A DNA stretch of 5,443 nt from an uncultured Actinomycetes bacterium (GTDB lineage: Bacteria; Actinomycetota; Acidimicrobiia; Acidimicrobiales; Microtrichaceae): assembly GCA_903953195.1 (NCBI GenBank), contig CAJBIS010000260.1, forward strand, positions 1-5,443, read 5' to 3'. This document shows positions 1-5,107 of this stretch, piece by piece. Position 1 is the stretch's first letter. The number at the start of each line of letters is the position of its first letter. The position numbers and the translations under genes were made by a program. The notes below the pieces were generated by a model. The model was not told the origin of the DNA. It saw nothing but the letters and a program-made list of their open reading frames with translations, and did no database searches.

Positions 1-272
1 CGGATCACGTCGTCGACACCCCGGACGACCACCAGCGGTGAGCCGGTGCGGTCGAACTGCCGGTAGCTCCCGGCTTCGGGCCACTCGGAACGGTGGCCGA
101 CGAACAGCCAGCTGCGCCGGAAGATCTGTTCCTGCTCGAGCTCGGCGAATGCGATGTCGGTGTAGCGGGCGGTCGGGATCGGCGGCACCTCGACGGCCTC
201 CGCCGGCGGCTCGGTGCGGGCCTGTTCGGCGGCCATCCGGCCACGGATCACCTGTTCGAGCGTTGCGTCCAC
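1..272 (-). CDS. Rieske non-heme iron oxygenase large subunit, N-terminal fragment (runs off left edge)
   Basis: Reading the minus strand from a GTG at 272-270 gives 90 residues that stay open to the window edge. Residues 37-85 contain RYTD, then LEQEQIFRRSWLFVGHRSEW (about 45-64), PEAGSY and PLVVVRG. This is the characteristic N-terminal stretch just ahead of the Rieske [2Fe-2S] domain in ring-hydroxylating oxygenase alpha subunits and related Rieske monooxygenases. Such enzymes use a reductase partner and a mononuclear iron site to insert oxygen into a substrate. The CxH...CxxH cluster ligands and the catalytic iron ligands would lie beyond the left edge, so activity and substrate cannot be judged. 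The start could instead be the ATG at 236-234 (residue 13); the frame is closed upstream by a TGA at 314-312. A G-rich run a few bases ahead of the GTG may serve as a weak ribosome site. The gene is divergent from the Baeyer-Villiger monooxygenase gene, with 88 bases between them, which suggests a shared substrate or regulator. Family call is fairly sure; subfamily is not. Confidence 0.82.
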   Translation of the reverse strand, partial: MDATLEQVIRGRMAAEQARTEPPAEAVEVPPIPTARYTDIAFAELEQEQIFRRSWLFVGHRSEWPEAGSYRQFDRTGSPLVVVRGVDDVI

Positions 273-300
273 GACCCCCCGATCCCCGGCCGACTCCCCG

Positions 301-311
301 GCACGACGTGC
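301..311. repeat. Short palindrome GCACG-A-CGTGC with a repeated half in the divergent intergenic region
   Basis: The sequence GCACGACGTGC is a perfect inverted repeat around a central A. Its right part, CGACGTGC (304-311), recurs in direct orientation at 333-340, 29 bases downstream. Both copies lie in the 88-base control region between the Rieske oxygenase and Baeyer-Villiger monooxygenase genes, overlapping or next to the candidate promoters. This could be an operator for a regulator controlling both genes. In DNA this GC-rich, an 11-base palindrome and an 8-base repeat can also arise by chance. Confidence 0.25.
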
Positions 312-313
312 TC

Positions 314-319
314 ACCGTA
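314..319 (-). promoter_or_regulatory. Candidate -10 element for the Rieske oxygenase gene
   Basis: On the minus strand this hexamer reads TACGGT and fits the relaxed actinobacterial -10 pattern TANNNT. Transcription would begin near 307 and leave a leader of about 35 bases before the GTG at 272. No good -35 match sits at the right distance. Such a short degenerate motif occurs often by chance, so this is only a candidate. Confidence 0.22.
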
Positions 320-348
320 CCGACCCGCCTGCCGACGTGCGGGTGAAG

Positions 349-354
349 TACCGT
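349..354 (+). promoter_or_regulatory. Candidate -10 element giving a leaderless Baeyer-Villiger monooxygenase mRNA
   Basis: TACCGT matches the TANNNT -10 pattern and ends six bases before the ATG at 361. A transcript starting at the usual distance would begin on or next to the A of that ATG. There is no clear Shine-Dalgarno sequence at normal spacing; the closest, GGTGAAG, lies 12 bases away. Leaderless mRNAs are common in actinobacteria, so the spacing supports both the promoter and the choice of start. No convincing -35 box is seen. Confidence 0.33.
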
Positions 355-360
355 CCGCGC

Positions 361-2190
361 ATGCCGGTCACCTCGGACGACGATCTCGGATTCGACCCGG
401 ACGCGCTGCGCGCCCGCTATGCCGAGGAACGGGCGAAACGCCTGCGGGCCGACGGCAACGACCAGTACCTCGAGATCGCCGACCAGTTCGAGCACTTCGC
501 GGATGACCCGTACACCGACGACGTCGAGGACCGGGCGCCGCTCACCGACGAGGTCGAGGTCGTGCTCGTCGGCGGCGGGTTCGGTGGACTGCTCGCCGGG
601 GCCCGACTTCGAGAGGCCGGCGTCGACGACCTGCGCATCATCGAGAAGGGCGGCGGGCTGGGCGGTACCTGGTACTGGAACCAGTATCCGGGCGCGCAGT
701 GCGACATCGAGTCCTACATCTACCTGCCACTCATCGAACAGGTCGGCACGACGCCGAGTGAGAAGTACGCCCGCGCCCCCGAGATCCTCAGCCATGCGCA
801 GCGCCTCGCCGCTCGCTACGACCTCGATCGTGACGCGCTCCTGCACACCGAGGTGACCGACCTCCGCTGGGACGACGAAGCGCAACGGTGGATCGTGCAC
901 ACCAACCGTGGCGACGCGCTGCGGGCGCGGTTCGTCGTCGTCGCCGCCGGGCCGCTGCACCGGCCGAAGCTGCCGGGCGTCGACGGCATCGACGAGTTCG
1001 CCGGCCACTCGTTCCACACGAGTCGGTGGGACTACGAGTACACCGGCGGCGGCGCCAATGGCGGGCTCGACCGGCTGGGCGACAAGCGGGTGGCGATCAT
1101 CGGCACCGGCGCCACCGCCGTGCAGGTCGTGCCGCACCTCGGCGCCGCCGCCGAGCAGTTGGTCGTGTTCCAGCGCACGCCGTCGTCGGTCGACGAGCGG
1201 GGCAACGCGCCCACCGATGCCCAGTGGGCGGCGTCACTCGAGCCCGGCTGGCAACAGGAGCGGAACGAGAACTTCAACGCCTGGTTGAGCGGCGTCCCCC
1301 AGGACGTCGATCTGGTCATGGATGGTTGGACCGACATCGTCGGCCGCATCGTCGCCATCTACCGCGACGGTCGCCACGGCGCCCTGGAGCGGCCGATGGG
1401 CGAGGTGCTCGAGATCGCGAACTTCCAGAAGATGGAGGAGCTCCGCGCCCGCATCGACCGTGTCGTGGAGGATCCGGCGACGGCCGAGGCGCTCAAGCCC
1501 TGGTACCAGATGTTCTGCAAGCGCCCGACGTTCAACGACGAGTACCTGCCGACGTTCAACCGGCCGAACGTCACGCTCGTCGACACCGACGGTCAGGGCG
1601 TGGAGCGCATCACGGAGCGGGGCGTCGTGGCGAACGGCGTCGAGTACGAGGTCGACTGCATCGTGTACGCCACCGGATTCGAGGTCGGCACCGGGTTCGA
1701 GCGCCGTGCCGGCATGCACATCCGCGGCCGCGACGGCCGGACCCTGACCGAGAAGTGGGACGACGGTGGCATGCGCTCGCTGTACGGCATGCACCACCGG
1801 GGCTACCCGAACCTGTTCGTGATGGGCATCCAGCAGGGCGCGTGGACCGCCAACTACACGCACCTGCTCGACGAGGCGGCGGTCCAGCTCACCTACGTGA
1901 TCGATCACATGCGATCGGCCGGACTGACGTCGGTCGAGCCGACCGAGGCCGCCGAGCGGGACTGGGCCGACCAGATCGTCGCCACGTCCATGGGCGGCAT
2001 CGCCGGCGGGATCGGCGGCAGCGACTGCACCCCCGGCTACTACAACAACGAGGGTCAGGATCTGGGCCGCCCGCCCTACGAGGCGCCCTACGGCGGCGGG
2101 TCGATCGAGTTCTTCCGGATGATGCAGGCGTGGCGCGACGCCGGCGACCTGGCCGGACTCGAGTGCACTGGGCCCGCCGACGCGACCTGA
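361..2190 (+). CDS. FAD-dependent Baeyer-Villiger monooxygenase (long, phenylacetone/cyclopentadecanone-monooxygenase-like)
   Basis: This 609-residue flavoprotein should use NADPH and O2 to insert an oxygen beside a carbonyl, turning ketones into esters or lactones. An FAD Rossmann motif GGGFGG lies at 71-76. The long family motif runs from GGTWYW (101-106) through YPG (109-111) to D115. The diagnostic FxGxxxHxxxW(P/D) fingerprint is F213, G215, H219, W223, D224. A second, NADPH-binding Rossmann motif GTGATA is at 248-253, followed by QRTP with R272, which I align with the NADPH-contacting Arg of phenylacetone monooxygenase. K387-R388 in FCKRP aligns with the catalytic Arg region, and ATGF is at 437-440. 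The C-terminus carries TPGYYNNEG (557-565), typical of the longer subgroup. An acidic leader of about 65 residues precedes the FAD domain, so the length is near 600 residues as in cyclopentadecanone-type enzymes rather than about 540. The reading frame is open back to an ATG at 214, but that start would overlap the divergent Rieske gene; ATG 361 is preferred, with GTG 337 or 343 as alternatives. All key residues are present. Class is sure; substrate is unknown. Confidence 0.95.
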   Translation: MPVTSDDDLGFDPDALRARYAEERAKRLRADGNDQYLEIADQFEHFADDPYTDDVEDRAPLTDEVEVVLVGGGFGGLLAGARLREAGVDDLRIIEKGGGLGGTWYWNQYPGAQCDIESYIYLPLIEQVGTTPSEKYARAPEILSHAQRLAARYDLDRDALLHTEVTDLRWDDEAQRWIVHTNRGDALRARFVVVAAGPLHRPKLPGVDGIDEFAGHSFHTSRWDYEYTGGGANGGLDRLGDKRVAIIGTGATAVQVVPHLGAAAEQLVVFQRTPSSVDERGNAPTDAQWAASLEPGWQQERNENFNAWLSGVPQDVDLVMDGWTDIVGRIVAIYRDGRHGALERPMGEVLEIANFQKMEELRARIDRVVEDPATAEALKPWYQMFCKRPTFNDEYLPTFNRPNVTLVDTDGQGVERITERGVVANGVEYEVDCIVYATGFEVGTGFERRAGMHIRGRDGRTLTEKWDDGGMRSLYGMHHRGYPNLFVMGIQQGAWTANYTHLLDEAAVQLTYVIDHMRSAGLTSVEPTEAAERDWADQIVATSMGGIAGGIGGSDCTPGYYNNEGQDLGRPPYEAPYGGGSIEFFRMMQAWRDAGDLAGLECTGPADAT

Positions 2191-2216
2191 CGGCTCGCCC
2201 TGAGTTGCTCGTCGGG

Positions 2217-3989
2217 TCAGTCGATCACGCCGGCGGCGCGCAGGTCGTGGAGCATCTCGGCCTGCAGTTGACGCTTGAAGATCTTGCCGGTCGCAGTGCG
2301 CGGCAACGGCGTCATCACCGCCGTCAGGTAGCTCGGGATCTCGAACCGCCCCAGGTGGTCCTCGAGGAACACCAGCAGTTCGTCGACATCGAGGCCGGCA
2401 GCGGCGAACACCGTCGCCCCGACCTCCTCGCCGAGCCGCTCGTCCGGCACCGAGTACACGGCGGCCTCACGGACCAGCGGGTGCAGGAGCAGTGCCGCCT
2501 CGACGTGGCCGCACCCGATGTTCTCGCCGCCACGGATGATCAGGTCCTTGATGCGGTCGACGATGAACACGAACCCGTCCTCGTCCAGGTAGGCCACGTC
2601 GCCGGTGCGGAACCAGCCGTCGACGAAGGAGTCCGCCGTTGCGTCGGGCTGGTTCCAGTAGCAGACGAACACCGAGGTGCCCCGCACCTGCAGCTCGCCG
2701 CGTTCGCCGACGCCGAGCACGTTGCCGTCGTCGTCGACGACCCGCAGGTCCAGCACTGCGGACACCCGACCGGACGTCGAGGGACGGTCGCTGTAGTCAC
2801 CACCGGTGATGCCGGCACCGATGGCGTTCGTCTCGGTCATGCCCCACCCGTTGTTGGGCGCCGCCTTGGCGAACGACGACGTGATCGCACTCACCTGCGA
2901 CGGCGGGCGTGGCGCACCGCCGCCGCCGACCAGCCGCAGCGACGACAGGTCATGGCCGGTCTCGGCGGCGACCCGCAACAGGTCGCCGACCATCGCCGGT
3001 GTCGCCACGAACGCGTTGATGTGTTCGGCCTCGATGAGCCCGGCGGCCACCTCCGGGTCCCAGCGGTACATGGCCACGACCTTGCGCTGGGCCCGCAGGC
3101 TCGCGAGGGCGATGGCGTGGCAGCCGGTGACGTGGAACAGCGGGACCCCCAGCAACGAGGCACCCTGCCGCGGGGCGGGCCGCTGCGGCACGGGCGCCGC
3201 GGGCGACGTGTCGGCCTCCGGGGCCCGGGTCGTGGGATCGCTCGCCGCGGCGCGCCGGGCCGCGAGCAGTTGGGCACCCACGAGCGTGTCGAGCTCCCAG
3301 CTCATCAGCGCACTGATCACGTTGCGGTGCGTCGACAGCACGCCCTTCGGGTGGCCGGTCGAGCCCGACGTGTAGAAGATCGTCGCCGGATCATCGGGTT
3401 GCGGGGAGGCCGGCGGCATCGGGACCTCACCGAGTGCCCTCAACCGCTCGTCGAGGCGGTGCACCTGCAGTCCGGCGGCACCAGCGAGTTGCTCGTCGTC
3501 GGCACGGACCGCGAGCACCGTCGGCGCTGACGCCGCGTCGAGCCCGGCGAGCATGGCCACGCGTTCGCCGTCGGCGAGCAGGACCGACGCGCCGGAGTCG
3601 GCCAGTCCGTACTGCAGCTCGTCGGCCTGCCACAGCGAGTTCATGGCGACCGCCACCGCCCCGACCGACGTGGCGGCGATGAACCCGAGCACCCACTCGG
3701 GGTAGTTGCGCATGGAGATCGCCACTCGATCCCCGGGGACCACTCCGCAGTCGTGCACCAGCACGTGAGCGATCGCGGCAGCACGGCGGTACGCCTCGTC
3801 GAACGTGTACCGCTCGTCGCCGTACACCAGGTACTCGGCGTCACTACGAGCCGACTCGGCGAGCTCCCGCAGCGACGGTGGCGCGGCCGCGAAGATTCGG
3901 TGCGGCCCCCGCTCGGTGTCGATGGTCCGCAGTTCATACGGGGCGCCCGGCGCCGTGAACTCCGCCAGCACCTCGGCACGGCTCACCAT
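2217..3989 (-). CDS. AMP-forming acyl-CoA ligase (class I adenylate-forming enzyme, FadD-like)
   Basis: This 590-residue enzyme should activate a carboxylic acid with ATP to an acyl-adenylate and transfer it to coenzyme A. From the ATG at 3989, the P-loop YTSGSTGHPKG is at 206-216, PLFHVTGCHA at 283-292, the substrate-pocket stretch LVGGGGAPRPP at 353-363, and GWGMTETNA (A5 motif) at 381-389. WFRTGD, with the ribose-binding Asp464, is at 459-464, and the hinge RIKDLIIRGGENIGCGHVE is at 479-497. PRTATGKIFK, with catalytic Lys569, is near the C-terminus (563-572). All catalytic elements are intact. An Ala/Pro-rich insert occupies about 243-277. An ATG at 4013 would add eight residues, but ATG 3989 has a well-placed GGGGAG six bases upstream and is preferred. 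The gene converges with the Baeyer-Villiger monooxygenase gene across 26 bases, and is divergent from the LLM oxidoreductase gene. It could activate an acid released by ester hydrolysis downstream of that monooxygenase, but this is inference; the acid's chain length or ring type cannot be read. Confidence 0.94.
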   Translation of the reverse strand: MVSRAEVLAEFTAPGAPYELRTIDTERGPHRIFAAAPPSLRELAESARSDAEYLVYGDERYTFDEAYRRAAAIAHVLVHDCGVVPGDRVAISMRNYPEWVLGFIAATSVGAVAVAMNSLWQADELQYGLADSGASVLLADGERVAMLAGLDAASAPTVLAVRADDEQLAGAAGLQVHRLDERLRALGEVPMPPASPQPDDPATIFYTSGSTGHPKGVLSTHRNVISALMSWELDTLVGAQLLAARRAAASDPTTRAPEADTSPAAPVPQRPAPRQGASLLGVPLFHVTGCHAIALASLRAQRKVVAMYRWDPEVAAGLIEAEHINAFVATPAMVGDLLRVAAETGHDLSSLRLVGGGGAPRPPSQVSAITSSFAKAAPNNGWGMTETNAIGAGITGGDYSDRPSTSGRVSAVLDLRVVDDDGNVLGVGERGELQVRGTSVFVCYWNQPDATADSFVDGWFRTGDVAYLDEDGFVFIVDRIKDLIIRGGENIGCGHVEAALLLHPLVREAAVYSVPDERLGEEVGATVFAAAGLDVDELLVFLEDHLGRFEIPSYLTAVMTPLPRTATGKIFKRQLQAEMLHDLRAAGVID

Positions 3990-4004
3990 CTCGCGCTCCC
4001 CACC

Positions 4005-4019
4005 GACCGGCATCCGGTC
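4005..4019. repeat. Perfect inverted repeat GACCGG-CAT-CCGGTC in the acyl-CoA ligase leader
   Basis: Two six-base arms match perfectly around a three-base spacer, in the divergent region between the acyl-CoA ligase and LLM oxidoreductase genes. The spacer CAT is, on the minus strand, the ATG of the longer alternative ligase start, so that start codon would sit in the loop of a tight hairpin. The repeat lies just upstream of the ligase ribosome site (GGGGAG). It could be a DNA operator or an RNA hairpin affecting ligase translation; chance is possible in GC-rich DNA. Confidence 0.35.
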
Positions 4020-4061
4020 CGGGTGCTTCCCGTGTCGATCTCGGCCCGCGTCACGCCGCGG

Positions 4062-4067
4062 AGGCTA
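4062..4067 (-). promoter_or_regulatory. Candidate -10 element for the acyl-CoA ligase gene
   Basis: The minus strand reads TAGCCT here, within TTGTTAGCCT, the only AT-richer patch of this intergenic region, and it fits TANNNT. Transcription would start near 4055, giving a leader of about 65 bases that contains the inverted repeat at 4005-4019 and the ribosome site. The element sits between two CCGCGG copies (4056-4061 and 4080-4085) and beside the palindrome CTCCGGAG (4072-4079). No clear -35 box is seen. Confidence 0.28.
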
Positions 4068-4103
4068 ACAACTCCGGAGCCGCGGGGTTCCGGGCGCGTC
4101 TGC

Positions 4104-4109
4104 GAAGAT
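4104..4109 (+). promoter_or_regulatory. Weak extended -10 candidate for the LLM oxidoreductase gene
   Basis: GAAGAT preceded by TGC resembles an extended -10 element. It would place the transcript start near 4116, about 28 bases before the GTG at 4144, leaving room for the GAGGAG ribosome site. The hexamer itself is a poor match and there is no -35 support. Confidence 0.2.
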
Positions 4110-4131
4110 GCGATCCGATTCCCGAGACCCC

Positions 4132-4137
4132 GAGGAG
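4132..4137 (+). promoter_or_regulatory. Shine-Dalgarno GAGGAG fixing the LLM oxidoreductase start
   Basis: GAGGAG lies six bases before the GTG at 4144. It argues for that GTG over the in-frame ATG at 4108, which would add 12 residues (beginning MRSDSRDPEE) that do not resemble the start of this family. Confidence 0.8.
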
Positions 4138-4143
4138 ATCCAC

Positions 4144-5010
4144 GTGAAGTTCGGCATGGCATTCGCCAACATCCTCACGTTCGCCGGCCGCGACGGCCTG
4201 ACGGAACTGGCCCAGTCGGCCGAGGCCGCCGGATTCGAGTCGCTGTGGACCGTCGAACACGTCATCTACCCGGACGGCTACGAGTCGGCGTACCCCTACG
4301 ACCGCAGCGGCAAGATGATGATGGCGCCCGACACGCCGCTCCCCGATCCGCTGATCTGGCTGGCGTTCGTCGGCGCCGCCACCGAACACATTCGTCTTGC
4401 CACGGGGATCCTGATCCTCCCGCAGCGCAATCCCGTGGTGCTCGCCAAGGAGGTGGCCACGCTCGATCACCTGACCGGCGGCCGGATGGAGCTCGGCATC
4501 GGGGTCGGCTGGCTGCGCGAGGAGTTCGACGCGCTCGGCGTTCCGTTCGAGCGGCGCGGCGCACGCACCGACGAGTACATCGGTGCCATCCGCGCGCTGT
4601 GGGACGCAGACAACGCCGAGTACCACGGCGAGTTCGTCGACTTCGCCGCGGCGAGCGTCAATCCGAAGCCGGTGCACGGCCGCGTGCCGATCACCATCGG
4701 CGGCCACAGCCGCGCCGCCGCGGAACGGGCCGGTCGACTCGGCGACGGATTCTTCCCCGGCAAGGGTGACATCGCGGAGCTCGTCGACATCGTGCGCCAG
4801 ACCGCGGCCGATGCCGGTCGTGACCCGTCCTCGATCGAGATCTCGTTCGGCGACGCCGACGTCCTCGGCGACGACCCCGTCGGCGCCGTGGAACGTCTCG
4901 ATGCCGCAGGCGTGGACCGGGTCATCGTGCCGTCGTTCCTGTTCCTGGGCGACCCGGCCGGCTCCCTCGCCGACTTCGGCGAACGCGTCATCGCAGCGCA
5001 CACCTCCTGA
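4144..5010 (+). CDS. LLM-class (luciferase-like) oxidoreductase, probably F420-dependent
   Basis: This 288-residue protein is a single-domain (beta/alpha)8 luciferase-like enzyme of the normal length for the family. It begins VKFGMAFAN and has WTVEH at 35-39, matching the conserved region near the flavin/F420 site. TGILILPQRNPVVLAKE (87-103), DHLTGGRMELGIGVGW (108-123) and REEFDALGVPFERRG (125-139) follow. IGGHSRAAAERAGRLGDGFFP (185-205) is the usual cofactor phosphate-binding stretch. This motif set is typical of actinobacterial proteins annotated as F420-dependent, which use reduced deazaflavin to reduce, or the oxidised form to dehydrogenate, small organic substrates. An FMN-dependent monooxygenase cannot be excluded from sequence alone. 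The gene is divergent from the acyl-CoA ligase gene and is followed after 18 bases by a GC hairpin, so it probably forms its own transcript. Its place beside a Baeyer-Villiger monooxygenase and a CoA ligase suggests, but does not prove, a catabolic redox step. Confidence 0.92.
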   Translation: MKFGMAFANILTFAGRDGLTELAQSAEAAGFESLWTVEHVIYPDGYESAYPYDRSGKMMMAPDTPLPDPLIWLAFVGAATEHIRLATGILILPQRNPVVLAKEVATLDHLTGGRMELGIGVGWLREEFDALGVPFERRGARTDEYIGAIRALWDADNAEYHGEFVDFAAASVNPKPVHGRVPITIGGHSRAAAERAGRLGDGFFPGKGDIAELVDIVRQTAADAGRDPSSIEISFGDADVLGDDPVGAVERLDAAGVDRVIVPSFLFLGDPAGSLADFGERVIAAHTS

Positions 5011-5028
5011 CCGTCCACTCCACGCGCT

Positions 5029-5042
5029 CGCCGGTTCCGGCG
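5029..5042 (+). terminator. GC-rich hairpin CGCCGG-TT-CCGGCG after the LLM oxidoreductase gene
   Basis: Perfect six-base arms around TT begin 18 bases after the stop codon at 5010. In RNA the practical form is five G:C pairs with a four-base loop, plus a possible wobble pair at the base. No run of T follows, so it is not a canonical intrinsic terminator; actinobacterial terminators often lack the T-run. It may end the upstream transcript before the secreted-protein promoter at about 5070. Confidence 0.4.
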
Positions 5043-5069
5043 GACAGGCGGTCACATTCACTTCGTCGG

Positions 5070-5075
5070 TATGGT
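5070..5075 (+). promoter_or_regulatory. Candidate -10 element for the secreted-protein gene
   Basis: TATGGT fits TANNNT and matches TATAAT at four of six positions. Transcription would start near 5082, leaving a leader of about 26 bases that includes the strong ribosome site GGAGGAG at 5099-5105. The best upstream partner, GTCACA at 5051-5056, leaves only 13 bases of spacer, so a classical -35 box is not supported. Confidence 0.35.
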
Positions 5076-5107
5076 TCCGGGCACATCACGTTGTGTCTGG
5101 AGGAGCC

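Noticed and set aside
5..244. A 79-residue minus-strand open frame at the left edge
   Set aside because: It is Ser/Pro/Arg-rich and out of frame with the Rieske oxygenase reading, which has clear family motifs over the same bases.
214..360. An upstream extension of the Baeyer-Villiger monooxygenase to the ATG at 214
   Set aside because: It would overlap the Rieske oxygenase N-terminus on the other strand. The added residues are Arg/Pro-rich with no family resemblance, and a -10-like element sits just before 361.
1234..1908. A 224-residue minus-strand open frame inside the Baeyer-Villiger monooxygenase gene
   Set aside because: It lies antisense to conserved enzyme sequence, has no domain, and shows the VDDAVDLV-type composition produced by reading GC-rich codons backwards.
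2191..2216. A bidirectional terminator in the convergent gap
   Set aside because: Only a six-base pairing (CCGACG with CGTCGG) and a long loop can be drawn, reaching into the monooxygenase stop region, with no T-run. That is too weak to call.
888..3530. An 880-residue plus-strand open frame spanning the monooxygenase and ligase genes
   Set aside because: Its translation is Arg/Gly/Ala/Pro-rich low complexity with no motif, and it overlaps two genes with complete sets of catalytic motifs on different frames. Long spurious frames are expected in DNA this GC-rich.
4051..5061. A 336-residue minus-strand open frame antisense to the LLM oxidoreductase gene
   Set aside because: It is an antisense mirror of a clear enzyme gene. 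The translation is rich in Val, Ala, Arg and Asp with no recognisable domain, and it has no supported ribosome site.
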